From assembly GCF_001444405.1 (NCBI RefSeq), contig NZ_CP013187.1, positions 2,790,001-2,854,000 of the forward strand: 64,000 nt of DNA, read 5' to 3'. The notes below the pieces were generated by a model. That model had not been told where the DNA came from and searched no databases. It saw only the letters and a program-made list of their open reading frames with translations. Positions 55,299-63,665 of this stretch are shown here, in pieces. The stretch comes from Pseudoalteromonas phenolica. GTDB taxonomy: Bacteria; Pseudomonadota; Gammaproteobacteria; Enterobacterales; Alteromonadaceae. Both the position numbers and the translations under genes were made by a program. Within the stretch, counting starts at the first letter, position 1. Each line of letters starts with the position of its first letter.

Positions 55299-57212
55299 TT
55301 ATACATCTTCTAAATAGGTATAACCTTTTAAACCCATATCTAGCTCAGCCAATACATGTGCGCGCTCCGACTCAGGCAGTTTGTTTTCTGCCAATTGTGC
55401 AAACGCTTGTCTAAATTCGTCGGCATCTAAGTGAACATAACGCAGCATATCTTCTACGCTGTCACCTTCATTAATCTCAACAATATGACTTTGTCCTTGC
55501 TCGTCCATGGTCACAACCACACTGTGCGTATCACCAAATAAGTTATGCATATCGCCTAAAATTTCTTGATATGCACCAACTAAGAAGAAGCCCATTAAGT
55601 AAGGACTATCTGCTTGCCAATTTGGCACAGGCAAAGTGGTCTCTATGCCTTGGCCGTCAACGTACTGATCAACGGTGCCATCAGAATCACAGGTGATATC
55701 GAGTAATACCGCTCTGCGCTCTGATTGCGCTGCTAATCCAGATAAAGGCATAACCGGGAATACCTGATCGATACCCCATGCATCTGGTAATGATTGGAAT
55801 AGCGAAAAGTTCACAAAAAACTTATCGGCTAGTCGCTCACTCAGCTCATCCATGATCGGACGATGGAAACGGTTTTTGCCATCGAGTAACTGCTTCAATT
55901 CATAGTTAATACGTAACGATAACTGCTCAGCCCATGCTCTTTGTTCTAGGTTCAGTAAGCCCATTGCAAATTGCGCATGCACTTCAGCTAAGTCGCTCAT
56001 ACAATCGTGATAAATTTCAATAAGCGCGCGCTCATCAACACGATTATTGAGTTGTAACCATGAGTGCCACATGTTCTTCAACAATTGAGGCGCTTGCTCA
56101 TCAGGCGACGCCACTGTTTCAACTTGATATGACTCAGTACCAATCACATTGGTGATCAAAACTGCATGGTGCGCCGTTAACGCTCGGCCAGACTCAGAAA
56201 TAATCATCGGCATAGGTTGCGCATACTGTTTACAAACATCCCCGATTGTGTACACGATATTATTGGCATATTCAGCTAGCGAGTAATTCATCGAATTACT
56301 TGATTGACTGCGTGTACCGTCATAGTCAATCGCTAAGCCACCACCTACATCCATGCACGTTAAGTTCGCACCTAAACGACGTAGCTCACAGTAAAAACGT
56401 GCCGCTTCACTGACGCCTGTACGCACATCACGAATGTTCGCCATTTGTGAACCTAAGTGGAAATGCACGAGTTGTAATGTGCTTTGCATGTTTTTGGCTT
56501 TCAACTGTGACAATACGCTTAATACTTGCGAAGCCGACAAACCAAATTTTGATTTTTCGCCACCACTAGCCTGCCATTTTCCCTTGCCTTGCGAAGCTAA
56601 TCGCACACGAATACCTAAGCGTGGTGTCACGCCAAGCTTGTAGGCTTCTTCAAGCACCATCTCTAGCTCAGAACGCTTTTCGAGTACGATATTCACTTTA
56701 TGACCAAGCTTTTCACCGATTAAAGCAAGACGAATGTACTCGCGGTCTTTGTAACCATTACACACAATCACAGAGCTGACTTTTTGTGCCATCGCTAGCA
56801 CCGCTAAAAGCTCAGCTTTGCTGCCTGCTTCTAAACCAAGCTGCTTCTCACTTTGCTCAGCTTGACTAGCTAAAATCTCTTCAACCACTTCGCGTTGTTG
56901 GTTTACTTTGATTGGATAAACCAACAGATACTTTTCTTCATAGCCGTAAGAGGCAATAGCACGGTTAAATGCGTTACATAAGCTATGTACACGGTGATGT
57001 AATATTTGTGGAAATCTAACCAAAGCTGGTAAAGATAACCCGCGCTGCTGAATTTGCTCGGCAATATTTGATAAACTCACCGCGTGGTTAGGGTTTGCCG
57101 TATCTGGCGACACCGTTAACTCACCTCGGTCGTTTATATCAAAGTACCCTTGGCTCCAATGCGGTACGTTGTAACTTGCGCGAACTTGTTCAATCGCTGA
57201 GTTGTCTTTCAT
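55299..57212 (-). CDS. speA: Biosynthetic arginine decarboxylase
   Basis: The protein has 637 residues (E. coli 658) from ATG 57212, with AAGGG five bases upstream; the frame is open 16 codons further. It is a PLP fold III decarboxylase: YPIKVNQQ carries the Schiff-base Lys, with VHFHLGSQ and DVGGGLAIDYDG further on. It makes agmatine from arginine. Its stop lies ten bases from the speB start. Confidence 0.95.
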   Translation of the reverse strand: MKDNSAIEQVRASYNVPHWSQGYFDINDRGELTVSPDTANPNHAVSLSNIAEQIQQRGLSLPALVRFPQILHHRVHSLCNAFNRAIASYGYEEKYLLVYPIKVNQQREVVEEILASQAEQSEKQLGLEAGSKAELLAVLAMAQKVSSVIVCNGYKDREYIRLALIGEKLGHKVNIVLEKRSELEMVLEEAYKLGVTPRLGIRVRLASQGKGKWQASGGEKSKFGLSASQVLSVLSQLKAKNMQSTLQLVHFHLGSQMANIRDVRTGVSEAARFYCELRRLGANLTCMDVGGGLAIDYDGTRSQSSNSMNYSLAEYANNIVYTIGDVCKQYAQPMPMIISESGRALTAHHAVLITNVIGTESYQVETVASPDEQAPQLLKNMWHSWLQLNNRVDERALIEIYHDCMSDLAEVHAQFAMGLLNLEQRAWAEQLSLRINYELKQLLDGKNRFHRPIMDELSERLADKFFVNFSLFQSLPDAWGIDQVFPVMPLSGLAAQSERRAVLLDITCDSDGTVDQYVDGQGIETTLPVPNWQADSPYLMGFFLVGAYQEILGDMHNLFGDTHSVVVTMDEQGQSHIVEINEGDSVEDMLRYVHLDADEFRQAFAQLAENKLPESERAHVLAELDMGLKGYTYLEDV

Positions 57213-57298
57213 TTCTACCCTTAAAAAATCAATATATAGGACTGGCTTAATTGCGCGCATTTAACGGTATGCCCCCCCTCAAGTCCAACTGTTATTTT

Positions 57299-57313
57299 TT
57301 GTCGTCACGACAA
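57299..57313. promoter_or_regulatory. Inverted repeat between speA and the RMD1 gene
   Basis: TTGTCG and CGACAA flank TCA. The symmetry extends outward through T-rich and A-rich flanks (about 57290-57324). It lies in the 216-bp divergent region and may be an operator or hairpin. Confidence 0.35.
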
Positions 57314-57428
57314 TAAAATAAATCAATAAAAACCTTTGTTCCCTATTTCTATTGCATAAATTTCAGTCTATAAATGCGCGAGAAAATAAGCGCCATTTTG
57401 GCTAGGTCTTTGACGATGGAGTCAAGCA

Positions 57429-58223
57429 ATGTCTGAGCAAACTCAGTTAGAAAATCGTTTGGTAATTACTTTACTAGGGCATAGTATTGATAAAGAAAAA
57501 GCCCACATTAAATTAGTTGACCACTATGGTGCCAAACAAATAAAAGACGCCTATGGGCTAACCCTCGGTAAAAAACAAGCGTGGCTTTTTGATTATGCGG
57601 TTTTAGTATGTTGGAACTTTAACCAAGATGAATTAAGTCAGCTCATTGCTAAAATAGAAGACTTAGTGATTGAGCCTATTCATAGACCGAGTATTGAACA
57701 TTACATTTATAAACAGACAGATACTGACTCTTACTATATAAAAGATGATTGTCTCTATTTAGACAATACCGACAGCATGACTAAACTGGCACTCAGTCAT
57801 GCATTTGCGCAATCGGCTAAACTAGAGTTTTTCGAAGAGCAAGCACAAACTGTGATCAACAATAATGCTTACTTATCTGAAACGCTGGCTGAAACAGGTA
57901 TGGTGCCACTCAGTCGCAAGCAACTTGCTAAGTTGAGAGGCGCGTTATTTAAAACCAGCACAGATATTAATTTGCATTTTAACTTGCTCGATACGCCGGA
58001 ATTTTTTTGGGACAACCCTAACCTTGAAGGGCTTTATCAGCAATTAAATAAGTACTTGGACTTTTTACCACGCATTCAAATTTTACAGAAAAAACTCGAT
58101 ACCATTCATACGCTTTTGGATATGCTGAGCACAGAGCAAAACCACAAGCACTCTGCTTTTTTAGAATGGGTGATCATCGTATTAATTGCCATTGATATTT
58201 TGGTCTACTTTTTTGAGCCTTAA
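57429..58223 (+). CDS. RMD1/YagE (DUF155) family protein
   Basis: The protein has 264 residues. The family core includes AWLFDYAVLVCWNF in the first third. A C-terminal segment EWVIIVLIAIDILVYFF is a membrane tail anchor. Yeast RMD1-family members act in mitochondria; the bacterial role is unknown. GGAG lies seven bases before the ATG. It is transcribed away from speA. Confidence 0.85.
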   Translation: MSEQTQLENRLVITLLGHSIDKEKAHIKLVDHYGAKQIKDAYGLTLGKKQAWLFDYAVLVCWNFNQDELSQLIAKIEDLVIEPIHRPSIEHYIYKQTDTDSYYIKDDCLYLDNTDSMTKLALSHAFAQSAKLEFFEEQAQTVINNNAYLSETLAETGMVPLSRKQLAKLRGALFKTSTDINLHFNLLDTPEFFWDNPNLEGLYQQLNKYLDFLPRIQILQKKLDTIHTLLDMLSTEQNHKHSAFLEWVIIVLIAIDILVYFFEP

Positions 58224-58305
58224 TCGTTCACATAACCTAAGTATTCAAAGGAGTTAAATAGTGCAGGCATTTCAATAGCACTTAATCGTTTGTATAAACT
58301 GTTTT

Positions 58306-58329
58306 TATAATTTTTTACTCTGAGTAAAA
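58306..58329 (+). promoter_or_regulatory. Promoter-like -10 and palindrome upstream of the leader peptide gene
   Basis: A perfect TATAAT (58306-58311) is followed at once by the palindrome TTTTACTCTGAGTAAAA (58313-58329), where a transcription start would fall. The -35 is weak (TTAATC at 58282-58287). An operator over a promoter is a reasonable reading but is inferred. Confidence 0.4.
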
Positions 58330-58360
58330 GCTTGTTCCTGACTTTTTTACCTCCTAACAT

Positions 58361-58385
58361 AAATAAGCCTATTTCGGCTTTATTT
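58361..58385 (+). promoter_or_regulatory. Hairpin just before the ribosome-binding site of the leader peptide gene
   Basis: AAATAAGCC (58361-58369) pairs with GGCTTTATTT (58376-58385) except for one extra base. The site AGAAGGAA (58386-58393) follows directly. The hairpin may modulate translation or reflect a weak terminator from the gene upstream. Confidence 0.4.
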
Positions 58386-58400
58386 AGAAGGAAACTGATC

Positions 58401-58565
58401 ATGAAATTGAATAAAAAGAAGTTAAAGAACTTATCGAATGCAAAAACCATTGATAAAGTTGCGACTCCTAACATTGCAGGTGGGTTTGGTTTTTCAACGC
58501 CGCAAGGTATTTGCCCTATGAGTTATTTCCCTACCTGTGAAAATGTGGACGCATGTCGAAGGTAA
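58401..58565 (+). CDS. Double-glycine leader peptide, putative RiPP/bacteriocin precursor
   Basis: The product has 54 residues, starting at ATG 58401 with AGAAGGAA seven bases upstream; a longer in-frame ATG exists at 58332 but the site supports 58401. A lysine-rich leader (MKLNKKKLKNLSNAK) ends in TPNIAGG at 22-28, the double-glycine form cut by ABC-peptidase exporters. The remaining 26 residues (29-54) carry Cys38, Cys46 and Cys52, several Ser/Thr, and end CRR. Leaders of this K-L-x-L-K-K-x-L-K-x-L-S type resemble short natural-product precursors that I recall from marine gammaproteobacteria and Bacteroidetes. No modification, transport or immunity gene is visible nearby. A terminator follows. 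Coding status is well supported; product class is inferred. Confidence 0.7.
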   Translation: MKLNKKKLKNLSNAKTIDKVATPNIAGGFGFSTPQGICPMSYFPTCENVDACRR

Positions 58566-58580
58566 CCTCTTCATAGACAC

Positions 58581-58611
58581 AAAAAAAGGAAGTCGCAGCG
58601 ACTTCCTTTTT
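58581..58611. terminator. Terminator between the leader peptide gene and serB
   Basis: GGAAGTCG and CGACTTCC form a perfect 8-bp stem with a CAG loop, flanked by seven A on the left and five T on the right. It can end both converging transcripts. Confidence 0.92.
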
Positions 58612-58637
58612 CGAACAATTAATGACTGGCAAACTGA

Positions 58638-59648
58638 TTACTTTGGTAAAGCAATAAAATATAACAACTGCAATAGTGAGCCATGACAAATAGCTGCATC
58701 GGCGTTTTCAACCACTTTTGGTTTGCCATGAATAGCCACCCCTGTTCCCGCTTCTGCCATCATCACTAAATCATTGGCACCATCGCCAATGGCTATAGTT
58801 TGTTGTTTTGCAAAACCAAGCTGTGTGCGCGTCATTGCTAAAATATCAGCCTTTTTCTGAGCATCAACCACACCGCCTAGTACTTTACCCGTTAAACGCG
58901 CCTCTTTTATTTCAAGCTCATTGGCATAAAAGGCATCTAGCGACAGAGGCGCTTGCAGTGCTTCTGCAAACCAAGTAAAACCACCCGATGCGAGTACTAA
59001 CTGCCAGTTATGGACTTTTAATGTATGACATAGGTCTTGAATGCCCTCCATCAGCGGTAGGTTATCTTTTAGCTGTTGGATCAAAGACAATTCAATACCT
59101 TCAAGCTTCGCCACACGCTGATATAAACTTTCGCTAAAACCCAATTGCCCTGCCATTGCCATGGCTGTCACACTGGCAACCTCGTCATAAACGTCGGCTA
59201 AACGTGCTATTTCATCAATACACTCAATTTCTATCGCCGTAGAGTCCATATCCATAATGAGTAAACCCGGCTGGCTCAGACTGGCAGGTTTTGATAAATA
59301 GGCACCTTCAAAACCATGCTCAGCGGCAAAACTACGGAGCTGTTTTTTATATGCTTTCAAGTCATCAAACTGTGCTTTAACGTGAAACGCTAACGCAGGG
59401 GCTAATTGCACTGCTGGCTGATACAGGCTTACCGCATTGATATTAGCCTCACCAATAAACTCAATGGCAGATTGCAAAAATTGTGTGTCCGCTTGCGCAC
59501 CAAAAAACACAATAAAATCTTCACCTAATTGCGATGACTCAGACGCTTGCTCGACTAAGTGATCATTTTCAATCTGATACCATTTTGCTAAGGTGCATAA
59601 ATCGGTGAGTGGAAGTTGCGGTGTAAGGTTAAAGCGAATACCAGCCAT
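58638..59648 (-). CDS. serB: Phosphoserine phosphatase
   Basis: The protein has 336 residues from ATG 59648, with GGAG six bases upstream; the frame is open 20 codons further. An ACT-like N-terminal region precedes the HAD domain with MDMDST (nucleophile Asp133, Asp135), SGGFTWF and GDGANDLVMM. It makes serine from phosphoserine. It diverges from ytjB as in E. coli. Confidence 0.95.
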   Translation of the reverse strand: MAGIRFNLTPQLPLTDLCTLAKWYQIENDHLVEQASESSQLGEDFIVFFGAQADTQFLQSAIEFIGEANINAVSLYQPAVQLAPALAFHVKAQFDDLKAYKKQLRSFAAEHGFEGAYLSKPASLSQPGLLIMDMDSTAIEIECIDEIARLADVYDEVASVTAMAMAGQLGFSESLYQRVAKLEGIELSLIQQLKDNLPLMEGIQDLCHTLKVHNWQLVLASGGFTWFAEALQAPLSLDAFYANELEIKEARLTGKVLGGVVDAQKKADILAMTRTQLGFAKQQTIAIGDGANDLVMMAEAGTGVAIHGKPKVVENADAAICHGSLLQLLYFIALPK

Positions 59649-59713
59649 TGTGAGCTCCAAATTTAGTAACAATGCATTTGTAACATCATTCCAAAAGGCT
59701 GTCAGCATTCAAT

Positions 59714-60343
59714 ATGGATACTATGAAAAATACACAAGCACTTGATTTGATAACGTCTTCGAAAAACCGGCGCTTAATCCGTTTAATCATTGCTGCTGCT
59801 TGCTTTATCACACTGACTTGGATTGCTTTCAATACCAGCTTTCGCTCTCACCAACTGTTACATAATCAAGCGCATCAAGCAGCCCGAAGTTTGGCCCAGC
59901 AAACAGCATGGAATGCCAGCTTTGCAATGCAAAGCCAAGCGCTCGATAAATTAGAAAAACTGACCAAGAATTTGGCAAGAGATCCTTACGTGTTAGGCGC
60001 TGCAATTTATGACCACCAAGGGCAACTTTTAACTAAAAGTGAAGGATTTCAAGCCGAGCCGCTCAATCAAGGCATTGCCAAACAATTACCAGGGATCAGT
60101 AAATTAAAAGATGCCATCGTGCTGCCCATTATCGATCCGGATGACAAGCCCCTTGGTTTTGTAAACATGGTGTATTTAACCCAAGATGCCATGAGTGAAA
60201 GCCATCATCACTTTCACGAACTCGGTCGTATGGTGCTACTGATGTTAATCATTACCTGTGTATTTACTTGGCAATTAGGGCGCGCGTTAAAACGTTGGGA
60301 AGTAAAGCGTCAAATCTTGAAAAGCGAGCAAGACGACGCATGA
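59714..60343 (+). CDS. ytjB: YtjB/SMP-type membrane protein
   Basis: The protein has 209 residues, with membrane segments at about 22-40 and 172-189 enclosing a periplasmic loop. It sits divergent from serB, as the E. coli gene ytjB (smp) does; the position and size support the call. The start could also be the ATG three codons later. It overlaps the converging tatD by 34 bases at the 3' ends. Function unknown. Confidence 0.8.
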   Translation: MDTMKNTQALDLITSSKNRRLIRLIIAAACFITLTWIAFNTSFRSHQLLHNQAHQAARSLAQQTAWNASFAMQSQALDKLEKLTKNLARDPYVLGAAIYDHQGQLLTKSEGFQAEPLNQGIAKQLPGISKLKDAIVLPIIDPDDKPLGFVNMVYLTQDAMSESHHHFHELGRMVLLMLIITCVFTWQLGRALKRWEVKRQILKSEQDDA

Positions 60344-61074
60344 ACTTGCTCAGCAATCTCAGACTCTGACTCGCTGCGAATTGCGACTAGGCAATCAAAT
60401 ACTGCTTTAAGACGTTCTGGAAGGTTTATCTGCCCTTGATAACCCGCAAGCGGCATAGAAGGCGCGTCAGTCTCAAGCACTAAGCTATCGAGTGGCACTT
60501 GTGCAAAAGCTTGTTTGGTTTTGTTGGCACGCTCATAGGTTATCGTGCCCCCCACCCCAAGTTTAAAACCCAGTTTGATATACGCTTGCGCTTGTTGCAG
60601 TGAACCACTAAAAGCATGGATCACCCCACCCCATTTTGGCTGTACTTGCTTAAATGCTTGCATGATCAAGTGATGGCTTTGCCTATGATGCACGATTAGC
60701 GGCAGTGATAACTCATTCGCAAGCTTAACGTGTTCTACAAAAAGCGTTTGCTGCTTTTCAATATCTGCAATACTCGCATCAATACCACACTCACCAATCG
60801 CCACCAGCTGTTCACGATGTTCAATCACTAAGTTTTTTAGCTTTTCAAAATCACCGTCTTGATGCTCAGCCATAAAATACGGATGGAGACCGAAAGCAAT
60901 ATAAGCATCTTGGTTATGCTGTTTAAAGTCCAGTAAAGTTTTGCTTTGCTTGAGTGTGATTCCTGGCACAACAAAACCATGAATACCAAGCTGATTTGCA
61001 CGGTAAACATGGTGTTGAAAGTCGCCTTTAAACTCATCAAAGTCAAGGTGACAATGGGTGTCTATGAATTGCAT
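60310..61074 (-). CDS. TatD-family metal-dependent deoxyribonuclease
   Basis: The protein has 254 residues. TIM-barrel metallohydrolase motifs are DTHCHLDF at the N-terminus, GECGID, and HHRQSH, with LETDAPSMP near the end. Relatives include TatD, YcfH and YjjV; position near ytjB and serB favours YjjV-like, but this is uncertain. It lies 13 bases downstream of pdxH. Confidence 0.88.
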   Translation of the reverse strand: MQFIDTHCHLDFDEFKGDFQHHVYRANQLGIHGFVVPGITLKQSKTLLDFKQHNQDAYIAFGLHPYFMAEHQDGDFEKLKNLVIEHREQLVAIGECGIDASIADIEKQQTLFVEHVKLANELSLPLIVHHRQSHHLIMQAFKQVQPKWGGVIHAFSGSLQQAQAYIKLGFKLGVGGTITYERANKTKQAFAQVPLDSLVLETDAPSMPLAGYQGQINLPERLKAVFDCLVAIRSESESEIAEQVHASSCSLFKI

Positions 61075-61087
61075 CTAGAAGCGAAGC

Positions 61088-61729
61088 TTAAGGATTTAAC
61101 CTTTCAATAGCCCAGCTGCCATCGGCTTGTTTCACATACATAAAACGGTCATGTAAGCGGTGCTCGCCACCTTGCCAAAATTCAATCTTAGTTGGCTCAA
61201 CACAATAGCCGCCCCAAAAATCTGGTAGTGGAATATCACCTTTGGCAAACTTTGACTTCATGCTGTTAAAGGTTTGCATTAGCGCTTGACGCGATGACAC
61301 TGGACGAGACTGTTGTGACGCCCAAGCTGCAAGTTGACTCTCTTTAGGGCGAGATAAGAAATACTTTGCCACAGCACTAGTAGGCAGTGGTTTTGCTTCA
61401 CCATATACAATCACTTGGCGTTCTATGGCATGCCATGGAAAGTGCAAAGAAATCTTATTATTCGTCTTTAATTCTTGCGCCTTTCGAGAGCCCGTATTGG
61501 TGAAAAATACGAAGCCATTTTCATCCAAATGTTTAAGCAACACGATGCGCTGTGAAGGCTGACCGGTCTCATCAACGGTCGCCACTACCATGGCTGTCGG
61601 ATCATCACTAAACTTAGCTTCAACCGCTTGTTTTAACCAAGCTTCAAATTGCACAATAGGATCATCGGCTAGCATGTCGCGCTGCAAACCACCTTGGGTA
61701 TACTCGCGACGAATGTCTTCTAATTTCAT
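61088..61729 (-). CDS. pdxH: Pyridoxamine 5'-phosphate oxidase
   Basis: The protein has 213 residues (E. coli 218). FMN-binding blocks include QRIVLLKHLDENGFVFFTN, the W-x-x-Q motif in AAWASQQSRP, and C-terminal WQGGEHRLHDR. It makes pyridoxal phosphate. Its short leader holds the 20-bp palindrome at 61746-61765. Confidence 0.95.
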   Translation of the reverse strand: MKLEDIRREYTQGGLQRDMLADDPIVQFEAWLKQAVEAKFSDDPTAMVVATVDETGQPSQRIVLLKHLDENGFVFFTNTGSRKAQELKTNNKISLHFPWHAIERQVIVYGEAKPLPTSAVAKYFLSRPKESQLAAWASQQSRPVSSRQALMQTFNSMKSKFAKGDIPLPDFWGGYCVEPTKIEFWQGGEHRLHDRFMYVKQADGSWAIERLNP

Positions 61730-61745
61730 ATTCGTTCCTTACTCG

Positions 61746-61765
61746 TTAACCTGAGCTTAGGTTAG
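61746..61765. repeat. Solo copy of the element-end palindrome
   Basis: TTAACCTGAGCTTAGGTTAG is close to the ends of the element at 281-481 (TTAACCTGAGCTTTGGTTAA) and nearly palindromic itself. It lies upstream of pdxH and may be a relic of an element or a binding site. Confidence 0.4.
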
Positions 61766-61790
61766 TAACAATCTGCTCTTAATTGGATAT

Positions 61791-61826
61791 AAAAAAGGCC
61801 GCAACAACATGCTGTTGCGCGGCCTA
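61791..61826 (-). terminator. Terminator of argS
   Basis: GGCCGCAACA pairs with TGTTGCGCGGCC apart from a two-base bulge, with a 6-nt loop. Read leftward a T-run follows. It lies just after the argS stop. Confidence 0.82.
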
Positions 61827-61853
61827 TCAAGTTCATTTAGTTAATGAAACAGG

Positions 61854-63596
61854 TTACATCTGCTCCATCACTTCGATGCCCAGTAGATCTAGACCGGTAC
61901 GTAGCGATTTAGCTACTAAGTTACATAGTAGTAAACGGCTTTCACGTACATCTGCTGCCACATCATCTTTTAAGATTGGGCATGCTTCGTAGAATGTCAT
62001 ATATAGGCTCGCAAGCTCATATAAGTAACCACATAATACGTGCGGAGTGGCTTCGCTGATCATCAGGTCGAGCACTTCTTCAAGCTGAAGTAGTTTTAAC
62101 GCCAATGCTTTTTCTTGCGGCTCAACAATGTTGATGCTACCAGCAAGATTTGCACTGTCTACACCCGCTTTACGAAAAATGCCACTTACACGCGTGTAGG
62201 CATACTGTAAGTAAGGTGCAGTTGCACCTTCAAAGCTCAACATTGTGTCCCAGTTGAAGATATAGTCACTGGTACGGTGCTTAGATAAGTCAGCGTATTT
62301 AACTGCACCAATACCCACTTTACGCGCGATTTCGCTGCGCTCTTCTTCACTTAATTCAGCTGTACGGTCAGCAATTTTATCTGCTGCACGACTTACCGCT
62401 TCTTCAAGTAGATCTGCAAGTTTAACTGTACCACCCGTACGAGTTTTGAATGGTTTACCATCATCACCCATCATAGTACCGAATAGGCTTGGCTCGTAGC
62501 TGGTTTTGTCTTTTAACAGACCCGCTTTACGTGCTGTGATCTCAACTTGGTTGAAGTGTAGGCCCTGACGTGCATCTACGAAAATTAAGATACGGTCTAC
62601 GTCTAACTCGTTTGAACGGTAATCACAGGCTGCAAGGTCAGTGGTTGAATATAAGAAACCACCACCTGACTTTTGGACGATGAACACTGATGGCTCACCG
62701 TCTTTGTTCGCAAGCTCATCAAGGAATACCACTTGCGCACCTTGGTCTTCAACCGCAATGCCTTTTTCTTTAAGCAGCTCAATCACACCTTGAAGACGGT
62801 CGTTATAAGCGCTTTCTGCTTTAATATCGTCACGGCCAAGGGTAACGTTTAATCTCGCGTATACTTCTTCAGAGTGTTTAACCGACGTGTCGATAAACAT
62901 CTGCCAAAGTTTCTTACAATGCGCGTCGCCACCTTGTAGCTTAACGACGTAATCACGCGCTTTATCGGCAAAGCCCTCTTCCTCATCGAAACGCTTTTTC
63001 GCGTCACGGTAGAAGCTTTCCAGGTCAGCAAGTGCGACTTTTTCAAGGTCAACACCCTGCTCAAGTAAATCTTCAAGGTGTGCGATAAGCATACCGAACT
63101 GTGTACCCCAGTCACCCATGTGGTTTTGACGAATAACCGTATCACCACGGAACTCTAGGGCACGTACAACCGCATCACCAATGATGGTAGAACGTAAGTG
63201 ACCTACGTGCATTTCTTTTGCAAGGTTTGGTGAAGAGTAGTCAACCACAACTTTATGCGGGTTTACGTGCTCAGCAACACCAAGTTTTGAATCTTGGTTT
63301 GCCGCTTCTAGGCTTGCAGCTAAAAACTCAGGCTTTAGGTGAATGTTAATGAAACCTGGGCCTGCAATTTCCGTTTTTGCAGCAAGATCTGCAACGTCTA
63401 AATTGTCGATGATCTTTTGTGCAAGTTCACGCGGATTAGTTTTTAAAGCTTTTGCAGCGCCCATTGCACCATTGATTTGGTAATCACCGAATTGCGGACG
63501 AGTAGATTGTGTAACCGCTGGGTTTGTGCCTTCAGGAATACCCGCAGCGTGCATCGCCGCGTTAGCTTTTTCAATTAATAGAGTTTTGATATTCAT
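61854..63596 (-). CDS. argS: Arginyl-tRNA synthetase
   Basis: The protein has 580 residues (E. coli 577). It is a class I enzyme: the HIGH-type motif is HVGHLRST, followed by GDWGTQFG. The N-terminal Add-1 domain (about 5-100) and C-terminal DALR anticodon-binding domain are intact. As in many ArgRS, no exact KMSKS is seen. Confidence 0.97.
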   Translation of the reverse strand: MNIKTLLIEKANAAMHAAGIPEGTNPAVTQSTRPQFGDYQINGAMGAAKALKTNPRELAQKIIDNLDVADLAAKTEIAGPGFINIHLKPEFLAASLEAANQDSKLGVAEHVNPHKVVVDYSSPNLAKEMHVGHLRSTIIGDAVVRALEFRGDTVIRQNHMGDWGTQFGMLIAHLEDLLEQGVDLEKVALADLESFYRDAKKRFDEEEGFADKARDYVVKLQGGDAHCKKLWQMFIDTSVKHSEEVYARLNVTLGRDDIKAESAYNDRLQGVIELLKEKGIAVEDQGAQVVFLDELANKDGEPSVFIVQKSGGGFLYSTTDLAACDYRSNELDVDRILIFVDARQGLHFNQVEITARKAGLLKDKTSYEPSLFGTMMGDDGKPFKTRTGGTVKLADLLEEAVSRAADKIADRTAELSEEERSEIARKVGIGAVKYADLSKHRTSDYIFNWDTMLSFEGATAPYLQYAYTRVSGIFRKAGVDSANLAGSINIVEPQEKALALKLLQLEEVLDLMISEATPHVLCGYLYELASLYMTFYEACPILKDDVAADVRESRLLLCNLVAKSLRTGLDLLGIEVMEQM

Positions 63597-63665
63597 TTTT
63601 TATCCTGTAACCCTTGCCAGCCTTCAATGCCAGCAAGGTTAAATTTGATTCAATTTAAGCGTTTA

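Noticed and set aside
58306..58311. Classic sigma-70 promoter with -35 at TTGTAT (58290-58295)
   Set aside because: The spacing to TATAAT is only 10 bases, so that -35 was not accepted; the weak alternative is noted instead.
58220..58474. Leftward open frame of 84 codons crossing the peptide gene region
   Set aside because: It runs antisense through the promoter and leader of the peptide gene, has no ribosome site and no recognisable product.
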